In this document: one piece after another, positions 46,152 through 54,340 of the stretch
How positions within the stretch are numbered: position 1 is the first letter of the stretch
Layout: each line of letters starts with the position of its first letter
NCBI RefSeq assembly: GCF_900112135.1
Contig: NZ_FOLC01000009.1
Coordinates: 115,727 to 179,726, forward strand
Origin: Collimonas sp. OK412
GTDB taxonomy: Bacteria; Pseudomonadota; Gammaproteobacteria; Burkholderiales; Burkholderiaceae_D
DNA length: 64,000 nucleotides
Direction: 5' to 3'
Translations under genes and position numbers: made by a program
Notes under the pieces: model-generated
Seen by the model: only the letters and a program-made list of their open reading frames with translations
Database searches by the model: none
What the model was told of the DNA's origin: nothing

Positions 46152-47105
46152 TTATTTTTTCTTCAACTTCAGCGATTGCTTTTGCGCTTCAGGGACGGCA
46201 GCATAGGCAGCCGGATCACCCGAATCGGTTGGCTTGGCAAACGCAGCCTTCAGCTCTGGGCTGACTGGCACGTTCAGGTTGATGCCCTTCGGCGGAATCG
46301 CCTTCAGGAACCATTTTGCGTAGATGTCGTTGATCTGGCCCGAGGTGTAGACATTGCTCAGCGCAGTGTCGACCGCTTTCTTGAATGGCAGGTCGTCTTT
46401 GCGTTCGATAATGCCGTACGGCTCAACCGACAAGGCTTCCTTGGTGATTTCGTAGTCGGCAGGCGCTCTGGAGCTTGCCGCCAGCGACGCCAGCAGGATG
46501 TCGTCCATGACAAACGCTGTTGCGCGGCCGGTTTCCACCATCAGGAACGCTTCAGCATGGTCTTTGGCGGCCAGGATGTTCATGCCGAGGTTGCGCTCGC
46601 CATTGAGGATCGTGACTTGCTTCAGGTTCGACGTGCCGGAAGTGGAAACGATGGTCTTGCCCTTGAGGTCGTCCAGCGTCTTGATGTTGGACGATTTCTT
46701 GGCCAGGATACGGTTCGCGGTCACGTACATGGTCGGCGCAAAGGAAACGACCTTTTGACGCTCTGCATTGTTGGTGGCGGAATCGCAGGACAGGTCGATG
46801 GTGCCGTTGGAGATCAGCGGAATGCGGGTCGCCGAAGTCACTGGAACCATCTTGACGTTCAAGGCAGTCATGCCGAGCTGTTTCTGAATGGCGGTCGCAG
46901 CTTTCAGGCACAGGTCGATCGAGTAACCCTGATACGATTGTTTGTCATCAAGGTAAGAGAATGGAATGGACGAATCGCGCACGCCCAGGGTGATGGTGCC
47001 GGTATCCTTGATTTTCTTGAGTGTTCCGGTCAGTTCTTGTGCTTGTACGGAGCCAACCATTACTCCCAAGCCAACCAAAGCGACAACTAATTTCGATGAC
47101 ATCAT
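46152..47105 (-). CDS. gltI: Glutamate/aspartate-binding periplasmic protein
   Basis: The 317-residue binding protein has a Sec signal peptide (MMSSKLVVALVGLGVMVGSVQAQ, cleavage probably after QAQ) followed by LTGTLKKIKDTGTITLGVRDSSIPFSYLDD, the GltI/DEBP core SCDSATNNAERQKVVSFAPTMYVT and YAKWFLKAIPPKGINLN. I choose ATG 47105 since upstream codons carry no signal peptide and GGGAGTT lies before it. It heads the gltI-J-K-L transcript. Confidence 0.95.
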   Translation of the reverse strand: MMSSKLVVALVGLGVMVGSVQAQELTGTLKKIKDTGTITLGVRDSSIPFSYLDDKQSYQGYSIDLCLKAATAIQKQLGMTALNVKMVPVTSATRIPLISNGTIDLSCDSATNNAERQKVVSFAPTMYVTANRILAKKSSNIKTLDDLKGKTIVSTSGTSNLKQVTILNGERNLGMNILAAKDHAEAFLMVETGRATAFVMDDILLASLAASSRAPADYEITKEALSVEPYGIIERKDDLPFKKAVDTALSNVYTSGQINDIYAKWFLKAIPPKGINLNVPVSPELKAAFAKPTDSGDPAAYAAVPEAQKQSLKLKKK

Positions 47106-47261
47106 AACAACTCCCGTAAAAAAATTATCTGTATAGTTTAACAAACTCACTGCCTCAGCAGCAGACTTAAACTCATGCTTATTTATTATTCTTACTTCTC
47201 CTCCGAAAATGCCTGTCTCCACCTTTGCATAAATTAAAAATTACAGTCAATTCTGATTACT

Positions 47262-48203
47262 TTAGTTGCCAACCTGGTCCGACGGGAAGCGTAAAGACTC
47301 CCTGAAAAGATAGCCCATGGGCATGTTCAACACGAGATTATTTTTTGCCGGAATCGGGCTCAGGAACCACTTGGTGTACAACTTGTTGATTTCGCCATCG
47401 TGGATAATGCGGCCCATTTCACGGTCGACCACAGCTTTATAGTTTGTATCGCCTTTCGGCAGCATGATAGCGTAAGGTTCGGTTGTCAAAGGCTCGCCGA
47501 CAATCGCGTACGCTGCGGGATCCTTGGCGGTAGCCTTCAATCCGTACAGCAGCACGTCATCCATCACAAATGCATCGGCCGCCTTGTCTTCCACCATCTT
47601 GAACGATTCGTTGTGGTCGCGTCCTTCCAGTATGGTCATGTTCAGGGAGCGGACCTGGCCCCGGTCGACCAGGGATTTGACGCTGGTCGTCCCCTTGGTC
47701 GTCACCACCTTCTTGTCGCGCAGGTCCGGCCAGTTCTTGATCTTGTCTTCGGTCCGCACCAGCATCCGCGACGACGCCATGAAATGCGCGATGGTAAAGC
47801 CGACCTGCTTGCGCCGCTCTGCATTGTTGGTGGTTGACCCGCACTCCAGGTCGATTTTTCCGCTTGCGATCATGTCAATGCGATTAGATGACGTCACTGG
47901 AACATACGCGATATTCAATTGCTGCAGTTTCAATTGCTGCTTCACCGCGTCGGCTATCTTGAGGCACAGGTCGATCGCATAGCCAACCGGCTTTTTATCC
48001 TGGTCCACAAAAGAGAATGGGAACGACGCTTCCCGGTATCCGATCGTGATGGTCTTGCTGTCGCGGATTTTCGCCAGCACGTCTTCCGCATGCGCGGCTG
48101 CCGCTGCGATACTCAACGTTACCGCTAACACAACTCCCAGACCTGCATTGCACCGCGCGGCCGCATTGCTGCCCTGGCCGCCCTTACCGTCCTTGATTCC
48201 CAC
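47262..48203 (-). CDS. Second glutamate/aspartate-type binding protein (GltI paralogue)
   Basis: This 313-residue protein resembles its neighbour GltI across its length (FPFSFVDQDKKPVGYAIDLCLKI, ECGSTTNNAERRKQVGFTIAHF, YTKWFLSPIPAKNNLVLN), with a signal peptide ending AAAAHAE. I choose the GTG at 48203: AAGGGGAG stands six bases upstream. An ATG at 48248 would start almost at the predicted transcription start. No second permease set is nearby, so it may feed GltJKL with different substrate preference; that is inference. Confidence 0.88.
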   Translation of the reverse strand: MGIKDGKGGQGSNAAARCNAGLGVVLAVTLSIAAAAAHAEDVLAKIRDSKTITIGYREASFPFSFVDQDKKPVGYAIDLCLKIADAVKQQLKLQQLNIAYVPVTSSNRIDMIASGKIDLECGSTTNNAERRKQVGFTIAHFMASSRMLVRTEDKIKNWPDLRDKKVVTTKGTTSVKSLVDRGQVRSLNMTILEGRDHNESFKMVEDKAADAFVMDDVLLYGLKATAKDPAAYAIVGEPLTTEPYAIMLPKGDTNYKAVVDREMGRIIHDGEINKLYTKWFLSPIPAKNNLVLNMPMGYLFRESLRFPSDQVGN

Positions 48204-48261
48204 GCTGCTCTCCCCTTGATGTGCGCTGTCGATAATGTTTTTATGCAATGAATATGCTTAA

Positions 48262-48277
48262 TGCAATATTCAAGCCA
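48262..48277 (-). promoter_or_regulatory. Sigma-54-type promoter of the second binding protein gene
   Basis: The minus strand reads TGGCTTG, four bases, TTGCA, with GG and GC at the right spacing for -24/-12. The predicted start is near 48251, giving a 48-base leader that contains the strong ribosome binding site. Two bases differ from the consensus in the -24 box. Confidence 0.6.
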
Positions 48278-48357
48278 GCTGTTTGCTTGTCGGCGGCGAC
48301 TGCTATAGCGTCGCTCTTTTGCAGACAAATCCCCGGATACGCCCAGGGCCAGATGAC

Positions 48358-48391
48358 ACGCGCTCAGCCGGGCAGCAGCTTGAGCGCGCGC
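48358..48391 (-). terminator. Hairpin after gdhA, possible terminator
   Basis: CGCGCTCA and TGAGCGCG pair about 30 bp past the gdhA stop, around a loop of about 14-16 bases. The U-tract is poor, so termination is uncertain. Confidence 0.4.
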
Positions 48392-48420
48392 AAAACATCC
48401 CGACTATAACGCAACATCAA

Positions 48421-49707
48421 TCAAGGATACAAACCACGCATTTCACGCGCTTGCAACACACGGGTACAGGCAACAATAAATGCAGCGGTGCGCAACGATA
48501 CTTTCTTCTCTTCAGCCAGTTGCCAGACCGCGGTAAACGCTTCGCGCATGATGCGGGTCAGGCGCAGGTTGATTTCATCTTCAGTCCAGAAGAAGCTGGA
48601 GAAATCCTGCACCCACTCGAAATAACTTACCGTCACGCCGCCGGCATTGGCGATCACGTCAGGCACTACCAGCACGCCCTTTTCATGCAGGATGTCGTCC
48701 GCAGCCGGACTGGTCGGGCCGTTGGCGCCTTCCAGGATGATCTTGGCGCGGATGGTCGGCGCATTCTCCACGGTGATTTGCTGCTCCAAAGCAGCAGGCA
48801 CCAAAATATCGCAATCGACAGCCCAAAACTGCGCACGGTCGCTGATTTCTTCGCCGCCCTTGAAACCGGCAACGCTGCCGGTTTCATTGACGTGGGCTTG
48901 CAGCGCCGCGACGTCGAGGCCGCTGGATCGCACCACGGTCGAGATATGGTCTTGCACCGCCACCACTTTTGCGCCGGCTTCCGAGAACAGGCGCGCGGCG
49001 ATGCCGCCGACGTTACCGAAACCCTGCACCGCAACCTTGGCGCCGTGGATATCCAGGCCGCGCTTGACCGCTGCTTCGCAACCCACCACGAACACGCCGC
49101 GGCCGGTGGCTTCGCGCCGTCCCAGGCTGCCGCCCAGTGAAATCGGCTTGCCGGTGACGACGCCCGATGCAGTGCTGCCCTGGTTCATGGAATAGGTATC
49201 CATCATCCAGGCCATGATTTGTTCGTTGGTGTTGACGTCCGGCGCCGGGATGTCCTTGTTAGGGCCGATGATGATGCCGATCTCGCTGGTATAGCGGCGC
49301 GTCATGCGTTGCAGTTCGCCTTGCGACAAGGTCTTCGGGTCAACCCGGATACCGCCCTTGGCGCCGCCGTACGGCACGTTGACCGCGGCGTTCTTGACCG
49401 TCATCCAGGCCGACAGGGCCATCACTTCGGACAGGGTCACGTCCTGGTGGAAACGCACGCCGCCCTTGCCCGGGCCGCGCGAGGTGTTGTGCTGCACGCG
49501 ATAGCCTTCGAAGTGGGCAATGGTGCCGTCATCGCGTTCGATAGGGACGTCGACGATCAGCATCCGCTTCGGACGCTTCATGGTTTCGACCCAGCGGGCC
49601 AGGTTGCCGAGGTAAGGTGTTACGCGATCGATTTGTTCGAGATAGTCGCCCCATGGGCCGATGCCATGTTGCGTGAGATAGGATGGAACTTCGTGCTTGA
49701 TAGTCAT
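48421..49707 (-). CDS. gdhA: Glutamate dehydrogenase (Glu/Leu/Phe/Val dehydrogenase family)
   Basis: The 428-residue enzyme interconverts glutamate and 2-oxoglutarate with ammonia. Visible are the substrate stretch [43 protein letters not shown] with the catalytic lysine, [16 protein letters not shown], the Rossmann loop [17 protein letters not shown], and the C-terminal [14 protein letters not shown]. Size and motifs resemble the NAD-using RocG/GudB-like group, suggesting a catabolic role, but coenzyme choice cannot be proven by eye. Its neighbours are glutamate uptake genes and a LysR regulator. Confidence 0.95.
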   Translation of the reverse strand: MTIKHEVPSYLTQHGIGPWGDYLEQIDRVTPYLGNLARWVETMKRPKRMLIVDVPIERDDGTIAHFEGYRVQHNTSRGPGKGGVRFHQDVTLSEVMALSAWMTVKNAAVNVPYGGAKGGIRVDPKTLSQGELQRMTRRYTSEIGIIIGPNKDIPAPDVNTNEQIMAWMMDTYSMNQGSTASGVVTGKPISLGGSLGRREATGRGVFVVGCEAAVKRGLDIHGAKVAVQGFGNVGGIAARLFSEAGAKVVAVQDHISTVVRSSGLDVAALQAHVNETGSVAGFKGGEEISDRAQFWAVDCDILVPAALEQQITVENAPTIRAKIILEGANGPTSPAADDILHEKGVLVVPDVIANAGGVTVSYFEWVQDFSSFFWTEDEINLRLTRIMREAFTAVWQLAEEKKVSLRTAAFIVACTRVLQAREMRGLYP

Positions 49708-49849
49708 ATTTTTGCGCGCTCCTGGAAGTTGCAGACCGGCCCCCTGGATTAGGACGACAGGGGTACTGACAGCGGGGGCGAAATCGATCTAGTGGCGAAT
49801 CGTAGGACAACGGCATAGGGCAAAGCCAATGCTTTGTGCGCATGTAACT

Positions 49850-49864
49850 ATGCATTTTTTGCAT
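49850..49864 (-). promoter_or_regulatory. Candidate LysR-type operator upstream of gdhA
   Basis: The palindrome ATGCA-N5-TGCAT, which fits the T-N11-A rule of LysR regulators, lies 143 bases upstream of the gdhA ATG. The regulator gene ends 82 bp further along. This is a pattern match only. Confidence 0.35.
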
Positions 49865-49922
49865 TGATATCAAAAAATACAATTACCACATGGCAATAAA
49901 CTTTTCGCGCAGCTTCCGGCGC

Positions 49923-49942
49923 CTGGAACCTGGCGGTTCCAG
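49923..49942 (-). terminator. Perfect 8-bp hairpin just after the LysR gene
   Basis: CTGGAACC and GGTTCCAG pair around a four-base loop, three bases past the stop codon of the regulator gene. There is no U-tract, so it may act as an mRNA 3' stabiliser rather than a terminator. Confidence 0.45.
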
Positions 49943-49945
49943 GGT

Positions 49946-50926
49946 TTATGCGAGCGCCGCCGGTGTTTTGCGTTTGGCGTTTTTGGCTGCTTCCTTGGCG
50001 GCGTTTTCCTGCTGCTGCAGCAGGTAAGCCCACAACCGCGCGACCACCGGCTTGCCCGGCCTTTGCACGGTAGGACGTTCACGGTACAGGCGGATTTCCA
50101 TGGTGGCTTCCCATTCCGGCGCGTTGTGGTCGACGCTGGCCAGCTGTTTCAGCTTGACTTCGCGGGTCACCGCGGACTCCGGCAGGAACGCCACGCCGTG
50201 TCCTTCCAGCGCCATCATTTTCAAGCCTTCCGCCATATCCGTCTCGTAGCGTTTTTCCAGGTAAAGCGGCTTCTTGGCGTCGGCCAGGATCAGTTCCACC
50301 ATGCGCCCGAGGTAGGCGTTGCTGGTATAGGACAAGAACGGCAAAGGCGCGCCGGCGCTGCCGGGAAAGACATAGTCCGGCACCCCGGCCTTGTTGCAAT
50401 GGGCATAGGCGCGCAGCACCTCGCTGCCCAAGGTGATCAGGTCGTAGCGGCCGGTGTCGAGCTGTACCGGCTGGCGCGGATGGTGATAGCACAGCAGCAG
50501 GTCGCAGCCGCCATCCACCATGGCCATCACGGCGTCATGCACGTTCAAGGCCAGCAGGCGCGTATTGAGCGGGCCAAAACCGCCTTCCAGCAAACGGATC
50601 CAGCGCGGCACATAGGTCAGCGACAAGGTATGCGGCACGGCAAAATCGACCGTGCTCAATGCTGTCGGGCGCTTGCCGCGCATCAGCGCACGAGCGTTGT
50701 TGATCTGGCCCAGCATCTCCAGCGCCTGCTCGTAAAAGACCTCGCCGGCCGCCGTCAGCCGCGTCGGATAGGAGGTACGGTCAATCAGGTCGGCGCCCAG
50801 CCATGCCTCCAGCGACTGGATGCGGCGCGAGAAGGCCGGCTGCGTGACGTGACGCAATTCTGCAGAGCGGCTGAAACTATGGGTTTCCGCCAACGAAATG
50901 AAGTCTTCTAACCATTTGCTTTCCAT
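49946..50926 (-). CDS. LysR-family transcriptional regulator (HypT/YjiE-like)
   Basis: The 326-residue protein has the N-terminal winged helix-turn-helix MESKWLEDFISLAETHSFSRSAELRHVTQPAFSRRIQSLE split as usual into two recognition halves, then a periplasmic-binding-type effector domain (about 95-300). The N-terminal sequence resembles the HypT/YjiE branch, but the effector cannot be named. I choose ATG 50926; upstream codons are unlike the family. It ends in a lysine/alanine-rich tail. It lies upstream of gdhA on the same strand and may regulate it. Confidence 0.9.
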   Translation of the reverse strand: MESKWLEDFISLAETHSFSRSAELRHVTQPAFSRRIQSLEAWLGADLIDRTSYPTRLTAAGEVFYEQALEMLGQINNARALMRGKRPTALSTVDFAVPHTLSLTYVPRWIRLLEGGFGPLNTRLLALNVHDAVMAMVDGGCDLLLCYHHPRQPVQLDTGRYDLITLGSEVLRAYAHCNKAGVPDYVFPGSAGAPLPFLSYTSNAYLGRMVELILADAKKPLYLEKRYETDMAEGLKMMALEGHGVAFLPESAVTREVKLKQLASVDHNAPEWEATMEIRLYRERPTVQRPGKPVVARLWAYLLQQQENAAKEAAKNAKRKTPAALA

Positions 50927-51009
50927 GCCGCTATCGTAACGCGAGTCGGCAGCGGCGGCATAGGAAATTGGCGCACCCGCGGACGACAATCTGCATGAGC
51001 GTTGTACTC

Positions 51010-52890
51010 CTACACCATGCGCACCACGTTTTCAGGGTAGCCGTCGCCGGCTTCCGGCGACGGGCTTTCCACCTCGTCCGGATGCGCCTGCTGGCGCTGC
51101 CACATCTGCGCATATGCGCCGCCCGCCGCCAGCAGCTGCGCATGGGTGCCGCGCTCAATGATGTGGCCGTGGTCCAGCACCAGTATCTGCGCCGCATCGG
51201 CGATGGTCGACAAGCGATGGGCAATCACCAGTGTCGTGCGGTCCTTGGCGATTTCTTTCAGCTGCGCCTGGATCGCCTGTTCGGATTTCGAATCGAGCGC
51301 CGAAGTGGCCTCGTCGAAAATCAGCACGGCGGGATTTTTCAGCAGGGTGCGGGCGATCGCCACCCGCTGCTTTTCGCCGCCCGACAATTTCAAGCCGCGC
51401 TCGCCCACCATCGAATCGTAGCCGTCCGGCAGCGACTCGATGAAATCATGGATATGCGCCGCCTTGGCGACCGCGATGATTTCGGCCTTGCTGGCGCCCG
51501 GCTTGCCGTAAGCGATGTTGTACTCGATGCTGTCGTTGAACAGCACGGTATCCTGCGGCACAATGCCGATCGCCTGGCGCAGCGAAGCCTGCGTGATGTC
51601 GCGCAAATCCTGGCCGTCGATCGTGATGCGGCCGGCGTTGATATCGTAAAAACGGAACAGCAGCCGCGACAAGGTCGACTTGCCGGAACCGCTGTGGCCG
51701 ACTACCGCGGTGGTGGTGCCTGCGGCTATCGTGAAATCGACGTCGAACAAGATCTGGCGCTTGCTCTCGTAGCTGAAATCGACATGCGCGAAATGCACTT
51801 GCGCGCCGCCGGTCAGTAGCGGCCGCGCCTCGGCGGCGTCGGCGATCTCGCGGTTCTCATCGAGCAGGTGGAACAGCCGCTCCATGTCGGCCAGGCTTTG
51901 CTTGATTTCGCGATAGATGACGCCAAGGAAATTGAGCGGGATATACAGCTGGATCATGAAGGAATTGACCAGCACCAGGTCGCCCAGCGTCATCTTGCCG
52001 TCGATCACGCCCTGCGTGGCGCGCCACAGGATCAGCGTCACCGCGATGGCGATGATCAGCGACTGGCCGGTATTGAGCAAGGACAGCGAGGTCTGCGATT
52101 TCACCGCGGCGGTCTCATAACGCATCAGGCCGTCGTCGTAACGCCGTGCTTCGTATTCCTCATTGCCGAAATACTTGACGGTTTCGTAGTTGATCAGCGA
52201 ATCGATGGCTTTGGTGTTGGCGCTCGAATCGAGCGTGTTCATGGTGCGCCGGAAATGGGTGCGCCATTCGGTCACGGTCACCGTAAAAAAGATGTAGCTG
52301 ACCAGCGCCACCACGGTGATGCCGGCAAACCAGATGTCGTAGTGCAGCACCAGGTAACCGAGCACCAGCGAGATTTCGATCAAGGTCGGCAAGATGCTGA
52401 ACAGCGCGTACGACACCAGCGACGAAATGCCGCGCGTACCGCGCTCGATGTCGCGCGTCATGCCGCCGGTCTGGCGATTCAGGTGAAAGCGCAGCGACAG
52501 CGAATGCAGGTGGCGGAACACCTGCAGGGCGATGGTGCGCACCGCGCGTTGCGTCACGCGGGCGAACACGAACTCGCGCAACTCCGTGAACAAGGTGGTG
52601 CTCAGGCGCAGCGCGCCGTAAGCCACCAGTATTCCCAGCGGCAGCACCAGCATCGCCTGCGGATGGCTGGCCGTGATGGTCATGCTGTCGACCAGCTTCT
52701 TCAGCACCAGCGGCACGCCGACATTGGCCAGCTTGGCGCCCAGCATGAACAGCAGCGCCAGCGAGACGCGCCACTTGTAGGTCCAAAGGTAAGGCAGCAA
52801 GGTCTTGAGCGTGGCCCAGTCGCTGCGCTTTGGCTGGCCGCTGCCGGCGGCTGCGGCGGGCTCTGGCGACGTGGAAGAATGGTGGCGCAT
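51010..52890 (-). CDS. ABC exporter of the Atm1/HMT1 type (fused permease and ATPase)
   Basis: The 626-residue half-transporter has six membrane helices in residues 35-330 and an ATPase with Walker A VGHSGSGKSTLSRLLFRFYD, signature LSGGEKQRVAIARTLL, Walker B VLIFDEATSALD and IAHRLSTI. The linker stretch NTKAIDSLINYETVKYFGNEEYEA is a mark of Atm1-like exporters, which in mitochondria and bacteria handle glutathione-linked compounds and heavy metals. Substrate is not determined by sequence. It is divergent from the thioesterase gene. Confidence 0.93.
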   Translation of the reverse strand: MRHHSSTSPEPAAAAGSGQPKRSDWATLKTLLPYLWTYKWRVSLALLFMLGAKLANVGVPLVLKKLVDSMTITASHPQAMLVLPLGILVAYGALRLSTTLFTELREFVFARVTQRAVRTIALQVFRHLHSLSLRFHLNRQTGGMTRDIERGTRGISSLVSYALFSILPTLIEISLVLGYLVLHYDIWFAGITVVALVSYIFFTVTVTEWRTHFRRTMNTLDSSANTKAIDSLINYETVKYFGNEEYEARRYDDGLMRYETAAVKSQTSLSLLNTGQSLIIAIAVTLILWRATQGVIDGKMTLGDLVLVNSFMIQLYIPLNFLGVIYREIKQSLADMERLFHLLDENREIADAAEARPLLTGGAQVHFAHVDFSYESKRQILFDVDFTIAAGTTTAVVGHSGSGKSTLSRLLFRFYDINAGRITIDGQDLRDITQASLRQAIGIVPQDTVLFNDSIEYNIAYGKPGASKAEIIAVAKAAHIHDFIESLPDGYDSMVGERGLKLSGGEKQRVAIARTLLKNPAVLIFDEATSALDSKSEQAIQAQLKEIAKDRTTLVIAHRLSTIADAAQILVLDHGHIIERGTHAQLLAAGGAYAQMWQRQQAHPDEVESPSPEAGDGYPENVVRMV

Positions 52891-52962
52891 AAGGTGACAA
52901 TCTTAAAGAATGGTTTAAGCTACGGATACAAAACCAATTGTAGCTCTCAGGGGAAATAATCG

Positions 52963-53370
52963 ATGACTGATCAAAACAACAATCAATTGCCACCCGACAC
53001 CATGCCGCAGCTGCGGGTGATGCCGATGCCATCCGACGCCAACGTGCACGGCGACGTCTTCGGCGGCTGGATCATGGCACAAGTCGACATTGCCGGCTCG
53101 CTGCCGGCCACGCGCCGCGCCAACGGCCGGGTCGCCACGATTGCCGTGAACTCCTTCCTGTTCAAGCAGCCGGTGTTTGTCGGCGACCTGCTGTCGTTTT
53201 ACGCCGAGATAGTCAAGGTCGGCAATACCTCGATCACCGTCAACGTCGAGGTGTATGCCGAACGCAATCGGCTGCAGACAGAAGTCGTGAAGGTGACGGA
53301 AGCGACGCTGACCTATGTCGCCACGGATGCGCAGCGCAAGCCGCGTCAGCTGCCGCCGCTCGCTTCCTGA
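52963..53370 (+). CDS. Acyl-CoA thioesterase (YciA-like hotdog fold)
   Basis: The 135-residue protein has the hotdog-fold active site MPSDANVHGDVFGGWIMAQVDIAGSL with the catalytic aspartate, and FKQPVFVGDLLSFYAEIVKVGNTSITVNVEVYAE. This matches the YciA/YbgC-type acyl-CoA thioesterases that release free acids from medium- and long-chain acyl-CoA. GGGGAAA precedes the start. Its 3' end overlaps the convergent iclR-family gene by 25 bp. Confidence 0.92.
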   Translation: MTDQNNNQLPPDTMPQLRVMPMPSDANVHGDVFGGWIMAQVDIAGSLPATRRANGRVATIAVNSFLFKQPVFVGDLLSFYAEIVKVGNTSITVNVEVYAERNRLQTEVVKVTEATLTYVATDAQRKPRQLPPLAS

Positions 53371-54197
53371 CTCGCTTCCTGATTTGCGCCAAGCTCGCTG
53401 GAAATGCCGGCCGCCGCGGCCTGCACGACAGCGATCAATGACTGCATCCGCTCCAGCGGCATATAAGGCAGCGTGCTGGAAACGCTGATGGCGGCGACAA
53501 TCGCGTGGGTGGCGTCGTAGATCGGCGCCGCCACGCAGCGTATCGACGGCTCGTTGTCTTCCAGGTCGAAGGCGTAACCGCCTTTGACATATTCGCGCAT
53601 CTGGTCGCGAAACTCGGTCCAGCTCCGCTTGGGCAACAAGCCGGCAGCATGGTTGGCGGCAGCGGTGCTGCGCTTCTGGTACAGGCTCTTCCATTCCTCT
53701 TCGTCCATGCCCAGCATCAATGCCTTGCCGACGCCGGTAGTGGCGATCGGCATCCGGTGCCCCACGCGCGAACGCATTTCCAGCCCCTTCTTGCCGGGAA
53801 TCTTGTCCAGGTAAAGCACATCGTCGCCGTCCTGCAGCGCCAGGTGGATAGTGTCGCCCGACTGTTCTGCCAGCCGCTCCAGGTAGGACCGCGCCACTAT
53901 GCTCAGCGAGACTTCTTCGCGCGCCTGGAAACCCAGTTCGATCAATTTGGGGCCCAGCACATAACCCGCGTTCGGCGTAAAGCGCAGATAGCGCTCCTGC
54001 ACCAGGCAGTTGGCCAGCCTGTGGGTAGTGCTGCGGGTGGTGCCCAGCATCTGCGCGATCTGTTTCAGATCGCGCGCGCCGCCGGCTACCGCCTGCAATA
54101 CGGCCAGCCCGCGCGTCAAGGTCTGGGTGCCTGTCGGTGCGGCGGCCTGCTCGCCCACGTGGCCATGCGACTCTGCCGAGTCCTGTAATTTGCGCAT
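53346..54197 (-). CDS. IclR-family transcriptional regulator, probable repressor of the dgo operon
   Basis: The 283-residue protein has an N-terminal winged helix-turn-helix (LTRGLAVLQAVAGGARDLKQIAQMLGTTRSTTHRLANCLV) and a C-terminal effector domain with DKIPGKKGLEMRSRVGHRMPIATTGVGKAL and AISVSSTLPYMPLERM. It is divergent from dgoK-A-D, so it probably senses galactonate or a product of its breakdown. The C-terminus ends QEASQEASGGS through a 12-bp tandem duplication (53359-53382) that also overlaps the thioesterase stop. Confidence 0.92.
   Translation of the reverse strand: MRKLQDSAESHGHVGEQAAAPTGTQTLTRGLAVLQAVAGGARDLKQIAQMLGTTRSTTHRLANCLVQERYLRFTPNAGYVLGPKLIELGFQAREEVSLSIVARSYLERLAEQSGDTIHLALQDGDDVLYLDKIPGKKGLEMRSRVGHRMPIATTGVGKALMLGMDEEEWKSLYQKRSTAAANHAAGLLPKRSWTEFRDQMREYVKGGYAFDLEDNEPSIRCVAAPIYDATHAIVAAISVSSTLPYMPLERMQSLIAVVQAAAAGISSELGANQEASQEASGGS
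53359..53382. repeat. 12-bp tandem repeat in the overlap of thioesterase and IclR genes
   Basis: CTCGCTTCCTGA occurs twice head to tail (53359-53370 and 53371-53382). It gives the thioesterase gene a doubled stop region and the IclR-type protein a QEASQEAS tail. Confidence 0.9.
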
Positions 54198-54206
54198 GAT
54201 TGGAAC

Positions 54207-54262
54207 CTGTCAAAAAATAACTTATATCCCATATATTGGGACATAATATCATATATTGACAG
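54207..54262. promoter_or_regulatory. Operator region between the IclR gene and dgoK
   Basis: A 15-bp palindrome TCCCATATATTGGGA (54227-54241) lies between flanking inverted copies CTGTCAA (54207-54213) and TTGACAG (54256-54262). CATATATTG also repeats in direct orientation at 54230-54238 and 54250-54258, exactly two helical turns apart. These are good candidates for regulator binding. Confidence 0.6.
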
Positions 54263-54284
54263 AAAATTGCGGCAGGAATAAAGT
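54256..54284 (+). promoter_or_regulatory. Sigma-70 promoter of the dgoKAD operon
   Basis: A perfect TTGACA (54256-54261) and TAAAGT (54279-54284) are separated by 17 bp, some 55 bases upstream of dgoK. The -35 overlaps the operator repeats, so repression by blocking polymerase is plausible. Confidence 0.75.
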
Positions 54285-54340
54285 ACGCCACATCGCGGGA
54301 TGCTCAGATCCTGCCCGCAATTTTTGAAGTTAACCGACCC

